NCBI GenBank assembly: GCA_016490735.1
Contig: JAEMWC010000361.1
Location: forward strand, 412,501-476,500
DNA: 64,000 nt
Direction: 5' to 3'
Source of the DNA: Pachyseris speciosa
Lineage: Eukaryota; Cnidaria; Anthozoa; Scleractinia; Pachyseridae
This document shows, piece by piece, positions 33,093 through 45,380 of this stretch (positions are counted from its first letter, which is position 1; every line of letters begins with the position of its first letter). A model generated the notes under the pieces. The model was not told the origin of the DNA. It made no database searches and was given only the letters and a program-made list of their open reading frames with translations. Both the position numbers and the translations under genes were made by a program.

Positions 33093-34024
33093 CTACAACA
33101 CGAAAATCGATGCAGACGTTACCGAGTTTCTTAAGAGATACAAAATGAAAATTTATTTTCACCGCAGATGAAAGGAATTATCTTAGCGAGCCCCCATCGT
33201 GGTTATGTACCAATCTTAAGTTCGCGGAAAAATTGAAAGAAATCAATAAATTGAAGTAGCGAGGGTGAAATTATAATTCCTGGCCTGGAGCCTTACAAAT
33301 AAATATGTAAGACGTCTTAATTGTATTTCTATCGATTACAGTTATTGACTTTATCTGTGTCAAGTTAAAGGTTACAGCAAGCTTGCTGATGTCATAATTA
33401 TCGCACTAAAGAACAAGCGAATTCAACGAAGACAAGTAGCGGGACATCCTAACAAGGGAAGCACCCGTCTAAAGAGCAAAACAATAAAAAAAGGAGACTT
33501 GATCGAAAATGCCTTCTTTTCGTTTTCCTTGCAAGCCACGGCAAGGGGTAGTTCATTCTCGAATAGTATTTAATGACCTTTTCTTTTTCTTTGTAACCTT
33601 AATTACCGCAGCTACCTACCTTTCGTATTTTTTTATTTTTGTTTCAACTTGATTCCTAAGATTTGTTTAATTTCTGCTCAAGGAATTACGTCTGTTTGTA
33701 GTCCGCAACCCAAGAGATATTTTCATGTTACTAGCACTTTTTGATGTAGGATTAATTAAAGTTCAACTAATAGAAACCTAATTTGGCTAAATTGTCAAAT
33801 ACAGTGTCACTACAGCAAACTGTAGAATTTTGATTAAAATGAAGTAAGTCTTCTTCTTTTCGATCAAAGAAGCAAGCAAGCTCCCTACCCCTGTACCCAC
33901 CGCTAACCAATGACACTGGACCTAGCCGAGAGCTTGTTCAAAGTCGCACACGGGAAAATTGAATTATCCCTGGGATTTTTGCTAAATCTACCTACTAAGT
34001 CGTAAGTGTTTTACTTGGGCCAAT

Positions 34025-34249
34025 CTTGATTGACTGCTGAGGACAAAAGTAAGTTATCCCATGATGCTGATGGATGAATTGATCTCATAAATGATGATGT
34101 AGACGAAGCAATGGGAGGAGATAACATCAATGGCCATGTGGGTGGTTGAGATGACATTAAAACTGACGTTATCACTGCTGACGTCAGCAGTAATGACGAC
34201 GCTCTAGCTGAGCTGACTGAAGACATCATTGATGGCGTTGATGCAGATT
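34025..34249 (-). CDS. Candidate Ser/Thr-rich linker exon, copy B
   Basis: Counterpart of 9,103-9,342, open on the minus strand and 15 bases shorter, so the frame is kept. It encodes SSVSSARASSLLLTS-type sequence, suggesting an extracellular, possibly O-glycosylated spacer between PAN and pentraxin. The donor position reads CAAG|AT in place of CAAG|GT in copy A, so splicing here may be lost in B. It could also be non-coding. Confidence 0.35.
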
Positions 34250-35270
34250 CTTTGTGAGACGAAATTGAGCGAGGTCAGCAACATACGCATAGATAAATTT
34301 GGATTGGAACAATTCCCTTAAGCATGTAAAGTTTACACACAAAAAGATTTTCAATTGATTTTACTCCCTTCGTTTCTTAACTCTGGAACCCACTTGACTA
34401 ACTAGCCAGCCTTGGTTCGGTTTTCGTTTTTGGACGAAATTATCATCATGGCTAGCTGAACGTGCTTTTGTCGATCAGAGGTTTCCAACCTGACCATGGA
34501 GCACTTTGAAAAAAAAAATCAGCTGTTTCCATAGCTCTGTATGTCCGGCTGTGTTTTGAGTATTCCCCCACCCGTCCCCCCACCCCCCTTTGTGGGTTCG
34601 TCATTTCTATTATAGCATTGCTCATGATAGTAATTTTTGCACCATTTTGTGAGCTATATTTATCTTTAAGAGACACTTATGTGTTCATCGTGTGTATTTT
34701 TAGGATACGTACCTACTGCAGCATGAACTGTACTTTCAACACCATTTTGCTTCGACTTACTGTCAAACACAAAACGCTAAAAAGAAGACCAATTTCCATT
34801 ATTTTTAAAATTAAGATTTCAGTCTAAACTTAAACATCTTTTTTTCGCGGTTAAAAAAAAAAGGAAAGCATTTCGTTTGTGTCTCTAACCCATGTTTTGG
34901 GAGGGGGGGGGGGGGGGGGCATTTCAATGACTGCGAAGGTGTAATTTCCTGGCACGGAACTTACACACCCAAGAGCACTTAGATAGTTTCCCTTTAAATA
35001 GACCAAGAAACGATTGAAATTATTAAAGTCTTCGAGCTGATCTAAATGTAGAGGTTCAAGCAATGAACTGAACTAATTCTTTCATGTGGCGGATCTCCGG
35101 CTGTGGAGAGGCGCATCTCACACTTCACTTAATATGTTAGCAAAACTATGGCACCACGTGAAAAGCACTCACTCGCTGGATTCTCGTCTTTCCCCCACCC
35201 ACTTTCTTGCACCTACTAAGCCCAAGCTAAAAACCGTTTGGATGTCTATACCGGGCTACATTTAACTTAC

Positions 35271-35506
35271 TTGTTGTGGTAAAGTCATTAGTAGGGGCTC
35301 GTAGTATGAGAATCCGTCACGAGCCTCGAACACGTGACCAGCTGAATCACGTGAAACGCTATTTAGTTCACAGATTTGACGTGATTTTGAAGCCTGAAGT
35401 CCAGAATTGAACGACACGCATTGGACACGAGAAATGCATCTGTGCAAACATTCCATTTCCGAGCGGACCTGGTGGGTTACTATCACATGACCGCTCAATA
35501 CTTGAC
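35271..35506 (-). CDS. PAN/apple domain exon, copy B
   Basis: The exon has acceptor CTTTTTAG, donor GTAAGT and a fully open frame. It encodes MECLHRC, QCVSFNSG, RQICELN and an end FEARDGFSYYEPLL. The four-cysteine spacing fits PAN/apple domains, which mediate protein or carbohydrate contacts in secreted proteins. The signal-peptide exon that precedes it in copy A is not found upstream in B, where homology to A breaks at about 35,515 and is only patchy up to 38,660. The start exon would have to lie elsewhere. Confidence 0.7.
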
Positions 35507-36240
35507 CTAAAAAGAAAAGAAATAATTAATTTTATTAAAAACTGAACTACGGATATCAGATTTCCAGCATTTTCATTGGCTAGCCGGACACAGGCTATCA
35601 GCTCATATACTTGCTGCACCTAATATGGCCAATGAACGCGTCAGCAAACAGAGAAAGCAGACTGAAGTTTTCCATGGAACGCGACAGCCATTAAGACAGC
35701 GGGATTAACGAGTAGAAATAATGGAACCGAAATACAAATGAAATTAATTGCCGAGTGTTTTAGAGCGACAAAGACCAGTGCTGACAAAGTTTCTTGCAGC
35801 TCTGAGGAAATTTTCCGAACTACTTCAGCAAAACAGTTACAGCAGCATTCAGTATTGGAAATCTTTCCAGCGATTAACACTCTTTAAAAACTAAAAAAAA
35901 AAAAAGCTCTTTTACCTGCATGCGATGCAACGTATCAATCGCCAGCTTTAAACTTTCGATCCTTACAAATACCATGTGTTGTAAAAACGATAAAAATCGC
36001 TGTTCTTGTTATTTTTGTTATTCTATTTCGCCGCGGTACCAGTGTTTGTGCTACGCATAACCTGGACATTTGTCTTGCTTTATCCCTCATATATCTTGTT
36101 TCCGTCCAGGTTTGGTGAGACAATGTTCCAGTCCATCAAAACAAACTTAAATTATGTCTTCATTTTGATGAAATTCGCACATCGTGCCGTATATATATGT
36201 TGTTTTGAGGACTTACAAATTCGCTTCCTTAAAACTTAAA

Positions 36241-36640
36241 ACTTAATTGAATCTTCCAATCAGGGTTTTTCAGACCCAACATACATAAGCATATAAGTAA
36301 TTCATAAGGTCAGTTTAAAATATTGAATAAACTATCAAAATTTCAAAATTATAATAATAGATAATAACATCAGTAAGTAACTCTCCCAGCTGACAAGAAA
36401 TGTTTCAAAAAGGAATTCTCAAAGTTTCCTCTTGAAAGTACGCAGGCTGTCTGCTGCAGTGATCGTACGTGGCAATGAGTTCCAGAGTTTAATTGCTCTA
36501 TATAGAAAAGGTCATTGACCTGCGGCCGATTGATAAGCTGGAATGTTAAGATAGTCCTTATTTCCTGTGCTACGGTCATGAACAGTAGACTCGTCCACCA
36601 GCTTTGAGCAATGATTGAGCAATGAATGACTATTTACAAC
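36241..36640 (-). mobile_element. LINE 3'-end-like remnant
   Basis: On the minus strand the block resembles the 3' region of the LINE at 45,344-45,660: a Leu-rich tail with a CHVRSLQ-like stretch and an AT-rich end. It is inside the copy B-specific segment 35,520-36,870. Weak evidence. Confidence 0.3.
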
Positions 36641-36954
36641 AGTTCAGAGCAATTAAACTCGGCACTTTCCCAAAAGGACCCAAACGTGAAGCTTCCAACA
36701 ACACCTAAAAGGTTTAGCGCCCTTTTTGATTAGTCATGTGTATGTGATGGAGAAATGCTACTCTCCTTTTTCAGTTCGGTTTTCTCTTTCTCTGGCTTCC
36801 TTTCTTTCACTTGTTTGTTTAGATTCTCAATTATGCGTTGTAGAGTTTTTAATCCAGCGCGCCCTTGTAGAAAAATTGTTACTATAGTACATGCAATTTG
36901 GCCCTTTGAAGATGCCGCCTCACAATTAATTAAAGTTTTTTTTTTAACATTAAC

Positions 36955-37540
36955 TCATTCTTGTCCGCAATTTTGTACCTCTTTTGTTGTAATTCTCGAG
37001 GGTTGGAGGTCAAGTCGATCGATCTCGTTATTCCATATAATTGGTTACCTTCGAGATTTTGCTGGTCCAGAAGACAGAAGCGTCTTATCTTTCGTGTCAC
37101 GCTTCTCACGCCAGTTTTTGCTTGTTCCAAGTCAACCGTTAAATTCAACTATAATTCGGAAAGTATTTGATAGATAACTGTGTTTTTCGAGCCTTTTGCC
37201 ACATCAGAAGCCTCCTGCCTGGCATGATAAAGCTTCGTTGGTGGGTAGAGGCAATTCTCTGAAAGAAAACAGAGGCGAGAAACAATTTCACAACAAGTGG
37301 GCCACCGAATAGTGTTTGACCAAACCATGGGTGATTCACGAGTGAGGTTGAGTTTCTAGCCGTTCTGTTACTGTATTCCGAAACCCGAAATCACAATTTT
37401 CGCGAGTTTTGACTTGTAAATAACTCAATCGGTGCATCATTTTGTCAGTAAGACCAGCTGATTCGACACAGTGCTAAAAAGATATCTGAAATGGAAAGTG
37501 GCGGACTTTCATGCCGCCGTTACGCAATCCACCACTACAA
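36955..37540 (+). repeat. Dispersed repeat, third copy
   Basis: It shares GTGTTTTTCGAGCC, CCTCCTGCCTGGCAT and CAGAGGCGAGAAACAATTTC with 12,880-13,895. Its right part runs into the hexanucleotide satellite, so the satellite has probably expanded inside this repeat. Confidence 0.6.
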
Positions 37541-37909
37541 TCATCACCATCGCCATCGCCATCGCCATCGCCATCGCCATCGCCATCGCCATCGCCATCG
37601 CCATCGCCATCGCCATCGCCATCGCCATCGCCATCGCCATCGCCATCGCCATCGCCGTCGCCGTCGCCATCGCCGTCGCCATCGCCATCGCCATCGCCAT
37701 CGCCATCGCCATCGCCATCGCCATCGCCATCGCCATCGCCATCGCCATCGCCATCGCCATCGCCATCACCGTCACCATCGCCATCACCATCACCGCCACC
37801 ATGGCCATCGCCATCGCCATCGCCATCGCCATGGCCATCGCCATCGCCATCGCCATCGCCATCGCCATCGCCATCGCCATCGCCATCGCCATCGCCATCG
37901 CCATCGCCA

Positions 37910-37968
<59 letters not shown>

Positions 37969-38480
37969 ATCGCCATCGCCATCGCCATCGCCATCGCCAT
38001 CACCATCACCATTACAATCACCATCGCCATCGCCATCGCCATCGCCATCGCCATCGCCATCGCCATCGCCATCGCCATCGCCATCGCCATCGCCATCGCC
38101 ATCGCCATCGCCATCGCCATCGCCATCGCCATCGCCATCGCCATCGCCATCGCCATCGCCATCGCCATCGCCATCGCCGTCGCCATCGCCATCACCATCG
38201 CCATCACCATTACAATCACCATCATCATCACCATCACCACCATCATCATCATCATCACCATCACCACCACCATCGCCATCGCCATCGCCATCGCCATCGC
38301 CATCGCCATCGCCATCGCCATCGCCATCGCCATCGCCATCGCCATCGCCATCGCCATCGCCATCACCGTCACCATCGCCATCACCATCGCCATCACCATC
38401 ACCGCCACCATGGCCATCGCCATCGCCATCGCCATCGCCATCGCCATCGCTATCATCATCGCCATCACCGTCGCCATCGC

Positions 38481-38519
<39 letters not shown>

Positions 38520-38546
38520 TATCATCATCTTCATCATCATTATCAC
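37541..38546. repeat. 1 kb (GCCATC)n hexanucleotide satellite
   Basis: The core is long runs of GCCATC, broken by a block of GCCGTC (37,913-37,968) and ATC/ACC-rich stretches, ending in (ATC)n. A composite block (CACCGTCACCATCGCC leading to CACCGCCACCATGGCC) occurs at about 37,767-37,806 and again at 38,363-38,416, and a CCATTACAATCACCATC block occurs at about 38,009 and 38,209, so whole sections have been duplicated. All plus frames and a minus frame stay open for about 350 codons only because of the repeat. Confidence 0.95.
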
Positions 38547-38659
38547 GGAGTAACTACGGATAGAAACTCGCATAACGGATACCACGTTCAAAATTAGGAG
38601 TATTGCCGTGCCTTTAGGTCCAGCAATTGCTTTCATGCCCATGTATATACGTAATTGAT

Positions 38660-39871
38660 CAAGCCGACACTACCTTCGGAGCTTGCACACGTTAATTTAA
38701 GCCTATCTTTGTAATGCTCGAGCTTTTTGCTAATACATTCACGATTATATACGTAATCATTTAGCACTTACAGAATTTCTATTCAAATTTGCAGCTTCTG
38801 TAACATTTGCACTGAAGAAGCTTAAGGCAGAAGTTTCTCCCCAAACATGTCTGTTAAATTGAAAATTGTCGTTTTATATCTAAGACGTAGTATTACACAT
38901 GGCATTTATACGCCGGAATATCTGTCCAATGGGTCAAGTCAAAACAAGTAGACTAAATGCCCGTTTAAAGGGCTTCAACATTTGCTTCAACATGCGTTCA
39001 ACACATTGTTCAACCAAATGTCGGGTGCGTTTGAACAAGTCGTCCAGCATTGTTGAAAGCATAAAAGATGTTAAAGCTTGTTGAAAGCGTGTTGAATCAA
39101 ATTTAAATCGGTTTAAACTTTCATTCAACATCGATTAAACTTTTCCTTAGTTTTTTCTTTAAAATGCTGCAGTGTTGTTGAAGTCGTTCGAACACTCCGT
39201 TCAAAAATTGTAGAGCACACGCATGCTCACACCAGGCCGCAAAATCTGGAGGTGAGAGTATAAATTTTGGATAGGTGTGTGAGAAATTTTGAGAGAGGAC
39301 TTCCAATTTGCAGACAAATTTTGTTAGAAGGAACAATAGTTTTTACGATACCCTTTCTTCTGTGGTCTCAAAAATGGCTATTTCAGAAGTCTCGTTTGTT
39401 CAAGATAGCATAATGCATGATCGAGTTTTAAAAATGGTGGAGTATCCGAGATTACAAATCGTATTGTGTATAAGTGTTCTCTGGTTACAAATTTTGTATT
39501 AAAGGTGGTAAGCTTTCTCCTTAGATATTGCTCTTTGGCATTACAAGCTTTGCCTTTATGTCCAAATTGAGCACTCTTCTAGGATGAGTCATTGCTAATG
39601 CATTTGCGCATGCTCACTAGTTTTCTAGTTTGAGCACTCTGGCATGGCTTAGATGATACCACAAGTTTGGGATCATTTGGGGTGGCTATATAGCTTAACC
39701 TCCAAATGGCTATTTATCAGATGAGTGCCGTACAGGTTGTGCGGTACGAAACTATATAGTAATAAATATGCCAAGTCAAATCTTCAGTTGATCAGACTGT
39801 CTTCAAATATTAATGCTCTAGTTTTTCTATTGAGCACTCTGACAACAGTTCTGCAAATCAACTTATATATA

Positions 39872-39934
<63 letters not shown>

Positions 39935-41640
39935 ATATGCGACACATTTGGAGGTAAAAAGTATTATGGAAAAAAAAGGTTCTGTTTCAGCCCACGCATG
40001 GTCTAATAACCATTCTATATTGATTTCGATAATGCCAGTGTTATTGACACAGGAAAATGTTGAGTTCGTAAAATTTTAGAATCATGGCATGCCACAAATA
40101 CTAATGAAGCAGACATTAACTTCAAAGCCGTTACCTAAGCATTACTCGATTCCTTTAAATAAATACATTTAGTGTTCCTTATTTCACCGGTTTCCGCATA
40201 ATATGCAATATTTTTTCCGCTCGCGCTTTTACATCTTAGATCTGAAAGTCTTAAAACTGCAGCTGCAAGCCGAAGGCTTACGACATTGTTGATAAAATTC
40301 TTTATTTAGAGAACGCTTTTACAATGTGTTTTGTTGGTCACGTCTGGCAATTTAACCACGATATTATTGGTGTATGGGTATATGTACTAGTACTTCCGTC
40401 ACACGCTCTAATTTCTGCCATCTTAACAGACATAACTGAGCACGCGGTACCTTATTGTTAGTGACATTAGCTATTTAACAAGAGAAAATTTCTTGCTATT
40501 TAATTAAATCTTTATTTATTTTTAGGTTTTATATAAAGGGCCTCTCTGAAAACCACTATGTAGCGAGGGAGCACCTTCTGTAAATATTGTTATAAACGTA
40601 TTTTTATTTAATTGTGTTATTTAAGTCGTTAGTCAGGTTTGCGTTGGTTAGCTCTTGGCAACGGATCAGTGTTTTCTGCCCTAAGTTAGCAAACCATCAT
40701 TCTAGAATGAGTAGTTTCATATTATTCTACATGTAACGTATTTATCAAAGTCCTGACAGTCGTTTACGTGAATATTTCTTACCCAGCATTGATTTTACGA
40801 CTGACCAAAACATATGAAATGTCATATTTGAACTACAGATGGATGGTTCAACTAAGACGAGACGCTCCCTGCTACGCAACTCAGACAGTTGCACAAAATA
40901 AAGCCAAAAGAAATGTAGACTTTAACAGAATGATTCAGTCAATATGATTATAGACATCACCTGTTTTATTCACTCGATTTTGTTCGGTCAGGCCGGCATC
41001 GGTTTAAATTTTTGCTATTCTCACTAAAATATAGCAAACCTGCCACTCGCAGCGTTGATCTTGTAAATGACTGTACTGTATTCAATCTGCAGCTTGGTTT
41101 GTCTCCGTCCTTTATTAATTGCGTTTGTTTCTCTGTAGTTGTGGTGCGTCGCGGCTAAGTTGGTGAGAAACCGGGACGTACGTAGTAGGGCTGTAGGATT
41201 CGTGGACTAGCTTCAGGCCTCCTTGTAAAGTAAACTGTACCAGTTATTTACTTCTGTATTTACAGAGATACCGCGTCGGTGTTCGCAATGTGAGGTTGGG
41301 TGTATATTCAAATATCCGGCCATCTAAAGGTGTCAGGGTTGCAGTTTTTCTCACTGCAAACGTTGTCTGGGTAATTGGTCTGCTATAAGCTGTCAGGTGA
41401 GTCACAATCGGGTTGCACCCCCTTCTTAAGGTTCGTATGGTCGAGTCTGATCATAACTTTCACCCAGGTTGTCGGAACACCATTCACTCAAGACTGTTGA
41501 CCAGCAATAACTTATTTACATCAATAGGCATAATGAGTCGAAATTCGGGAAGCATGGATACCCCCAACACGACATGATATCGATACCACAGCGGAGTGCT
41601 GAGGGAGGATCGAGGAGAATCGAAATTCAGCAATCAACAT
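38660..41640. other. Upstream flank of copy B, no gene seen
   Basis: Homology to copy A is patchy (38,690-38,945; 39,270-39,330; 40,820-41,410; 41,435-41,625). No supported coding exon. It includes a (TA)n tract. Confidence 0.4.
39863..39932. repeat. (TA)n microsatellite
   Basis: About 70 bases of TA dinucleotide with one TT interruption. Confidence 0.9.
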
Positions 41641-42346
41641 GTACAACGACACGGTGATATCCGATAGGCGACGCCATTACTTGATGAAGACCTGAAGACA
41701 ACCAGTAATTAAGAAGTGCAGACGAGCGACAAATTAAACGTTAAAACCAAGCAATGATTTCAAACCAAGATGAATAACTTAGGACCATCTGATTCACCAG
41801 CGGTCTAAGGAACATATTTTATCGATTTATAATATGACTCCTGAGTTGAAATTTTCATAAAGAACCAAAATGCAGAACACCTACCTACAGTAGCCCGGTT
41901 CACAATTCGAATTAGTTTTAAGGTTTCCCCGTGTTCTTGTCTTTCGAAAATCAGGGTAATAACGTTGTCAAAGACAAATTTGAAAAGGAACTTACCATCC
42001 AAGCAAGCTGTCGCGTTTCCTTAAAGACAACAACAAGCAGAAACTGGCACTGAACTGGCTACCACAGTAAAACAAACAGCGATTACGCAACACCTTCCCC
42101 GATGACAACGGTCTTCGAAACTGGCTGTGAAAGGACGTAATTCAATCGCAATGTATTATGGGGGAGCTTCATGCCAGAGTAGGTGTAAACACTAATTGCA
42201 TACACTAATAACGTCAGTGTATATCGATTTAAAATGTCATGAGGAACACTTGAAACCAATGGAAATTTTTAGTTGATTGGCAGTTAAAAAGGCAACAAAC
42301 AATGAGTTCGCTTGGGTGAAATCGCACTTGTTGGGCAAAAAGAAAG

Positions 42347-42376
<30 letters not shown>

Positions 42377-42377
<1 letters not shown>

Positions 42378-43060
42378 CTAATGCTAAAGCGCACGAATCA
42401 TATTACATGTATTTGCAACCGCACGAGCCCGAATACAATTGTTCAATTATATTATACTTAATTTTTTATGACTATTTTTACAGTTTTCGTAAAATGCCCG
42501 AGAAACGTTGCAATTGAATTTACTTATTTACAATACAGAGACAAATAGGTTTGGCATTTCCAAAAATAATCAGCTCCTTAGGCAAATTAAAATAGTAGGT
42601 GAAACAAATGCACCAATAATAAATTCGACTGTATTAGTGGGATAAAGAAGAGAGAAAAAAGGCTGAATGTTATGCTCAATTGTTCAAGCATAAATTCAAG
42701 CCTGTTCATAGAGAAAACTAATGCTAAAGCGCACGAACGCTGAGGAAAATCTATATGTATTTGCAACCGCACGAGCCCGAATACAATTGTTCAATTATAT
42801 TATACTTAATTTTTTATGAGTATTTTTACAGCTTTCGTAAATCGCCCGAGAAAGTTGCAATTGAATTTACTTATTTACAATACAGAGACAAATAGGTTTG
42901 GCATTTCCAAAAATAATCAGCTCCTTAGGCAAATTAAAATAGTAGGTGAAACAAATGCACCAATAATAAATTCGACTGTATTAGTGGGATAAAGAAGAAA
43001 GAAAAAAGGCTGGATGTTATGCTCAATTGTTCAAGGATAAATTCAAGCCTGTTCATAGAG
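42377..43060. repeat. Local direct duplication of about 340 bp
   Basis: The segments beginning ACTAATGCTAAAGCGCACGAA at 42,377 and again at 42,717 are near-identical for about 300 bases. The same sequence is present in copy A at 16,720-17,060 and 18,295-18,536. Both B copies are uninterrupted where copy A carries the tRNA array. Confidence 0.7.
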
Positions 43061-43399
43061 AAATCAAACTTTTGCAATTTTGCTGTTGTTTTCGAAGCCT
43101 TCTGGAGCTCGGTATCAAGATGATGCATGGAATAAAGATCCAACGGTGGGTCCAAACGACTCCTCACACTGAAATAGAGCTACTCCTTTTTTTTTTCTTT
43201 AAACGGCTTTTGGGCAAACTCTGTGCTTTGATGAATTTTTTTTTCACGTTGCAAGAAGACGGGAATAGGTTAAAGAATGTGGTTATTACGAAAGATCTTC
43301 TGTTCGGTTAGCAGGTGTCTTTGTCGTTCCCCGCGAGGTCTTAATTCTTGACATATAATATTCTATTGTTTGAAAGATAGTTAAATTTACATTTTCGAT

Positions 43400-44535
43400 T
43401 TGTCTTGATCTACATGTAGTGTACAGTTTCTATGCCTTGGGGTACTGTTATGCGTAAAAGATGCCAACTAAATTTACGAATAGCGCTCATGCTAATCAAA
43501 AGGAATATTTTGATCGCTTGACCAACAATAAACCTATAACTCCAAACGACTCCTGACACTGAAATAAACCTATAATTCTGTTATTGATTTCAAGAAAATT
43601 AATTAATGACAACTAATCAAACATGTACCGTTAAAGAAGCCTGTTTGCAGATAGAAAGTTTATCAACTCGTTGTGTACATATTGTAATCGTAAAAGAGTT
43701 TTGTAAGTGCGCACTCTTGTTTATAGAAGGTCGCAACTTTATTAACTGAGCCTGAATGAAACCATGCGGCAATGGCGGATTAAGGGCGGGTCGTAGTTAA
43801 GTAGTAATTGAGTTTCCTTCCTCCGATTTGCATCAGGTGTTAGTCCCCACTTTCCTCATCTCTATTACCCAACAGAATCTTTTCACTTATATGTGCCTGG
43901 AGTTTTTGAAAAAAAATAAATAAAAGAAAAAGAATTACTAATTTTCCCCGAAATTCCAGGTGGAACGCCTGCCGCTAAACAAGGGACGCCGGTTTTGTCG
44001 TTTCTTTTCTTTTTTTTTTTTTCAAATTTCTCGTGTCATCTGTAAGCCACTATTGCGAGACAAGGCGTCTAGCGAGGACAATGATCAAAGGGAGAAAATA
44101 ATTCATAGTCAGCAGTCGTTCCGCTCTTGCATGTGTTGCATTTCTTTTCGTTTCGTTTCGCGGAATACCGTAAGCCGTTAGCAAACCCTATATCGGAGGG
44201 ACGGAAACTGGCAAATAAGTTACCTTCCGCTCAACGCAACTATTGTGAGTTTTTTAAAAAACAGATCTAACTCCCCTGATTTGTCGTTTGCTTTCTGTCT
44301 AGTTACCCCCATCAGAAGTAAAACTGGAAATTTCTCGCATGCCAAGTAACAAGTTTCATGGCTTATATTCATGTCCACGCTCATGTTGAAGTGTTCGTCG
44401 AATGTCATAAGCAGTACCCACGCAGAAATAATACTGAAATCTATCTATTTCGACGGGAGTATATCCGGATAAGCTAAACATGGCAAAGATCATTCCTATC
44501 TTTTCATCGAAAAAAGATGATAACACTGATCCTAA
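43400..44535. other. Right flank of the duplication, no gene recognised
   Basis: Homology to copy A ends near 43,400. Two overlapping minus-strand frames (44,220-44,541) encode YFCVGTAYDIRR and a Cys-containing HETCYLACEKF stretch that could be remnants of an extracellular domain, but I cannot assign a family or splice sites. Confidence 0.35.
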
Positions 44536-44888
44536 CGACACCTATTTCTTTGCCGTCTAACTTTAACAGAATCTTTGAAAAATTGATCTACAGCAGAATG
44601 GAATCTTCATTGGCCCCCGCAAAACGCATTCAACTCAGCATGCAATTCTAGACATTGTGAACGCCATACAGACCAACATGGATAAGCGCCTAATTATTCT
44701 CGTGTGGTGTTTTTATTGACCAAAAAAGACCTTCTGACACCGTGGATCACAAAATTCTTCTGCATAAGCTAGATCACTATGGCTTCCGTGGCGTCATAAA
44801 CAATTAGTTCTCATCTTACTTACAAGGGCGAACACAGACAACTCAAATTGGTTCAAATATATCTACAAGAAGAGATACTACTTGTGGT

Positions 44889-45343
44889 GTGCCACAAGGC
44901 TCCGTTTTGGTTCCACTGCTTTTCTTAATCGATTCTAACGATATCCAAGAATTTTCTGATAAGCTTAGATATTTTTTATTTGATGACACGAATATCCTAT
45001 ATGCTGATAACAATCTCAAATCATTAGAGCTAATTGTAAATCAGGAATTGAGCAAATTGTACGATTGGCTAACGGCAAACAAACAGACTTTGAATATTAT
45101 TAATATTGTCTATCAACCTAAAATTGTGATATTGATAGTGAACAAAATAAAAACGTGGCTCTGCAACAACAAGAGTTTGTGAGATATTTAGGAATCCAAA
45201 TTGACAATAATCTTTCTTACTGGAAACACCATATTGGTAATGTAGCAATTAAAATTAGTCGACCCATTGGATTAATATCTAAATTACGACATTTTGTTCC
45301 AACTAATACTCTTAAAAACATTTACCGGTCTCTTATTGCGCCC
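44889..45343 (+). pseudogene. RT fragment of the decayed LINE
   Basis: Two overlapping frames cover motif B to the block after motif C (VPQGSVLVPLLF, FDDTNILYADN, RYLGIQIDNNLS, RPIGLISKLRHF). The adjacent IYRSLIAP is cut by the nested element after CCC at 45,343 and resumes at 46,853. Confidence 0.7.

Positions 45344-45380
<37 letters not shown>

Larger units (their letters stand above)
22342..43400. repeat. Segmental duplication, copy B
   Basis: This is the second unit of the tandem duplication, in the same orientation as copy A. The junction is sharp: 22,342 matches the first base of the window. Insertions found only here are the LINE at 23,723-28,056, a stretch at 35,520-36,870, and the dispersed repeat plus satellite at 36,955-38,660. 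It retains the first pentraxin exon lost from copy A. Confidence 0.88.

Noticed and set aside
37471..38642. Open frames of 350-377 codons on both strands (poly-AI, poly-HR, poly-PS, poly-MA)
   Set aside because: They are translations of the GCCATC repeat in every frame; a repeat of length six without stop triplets is always open.
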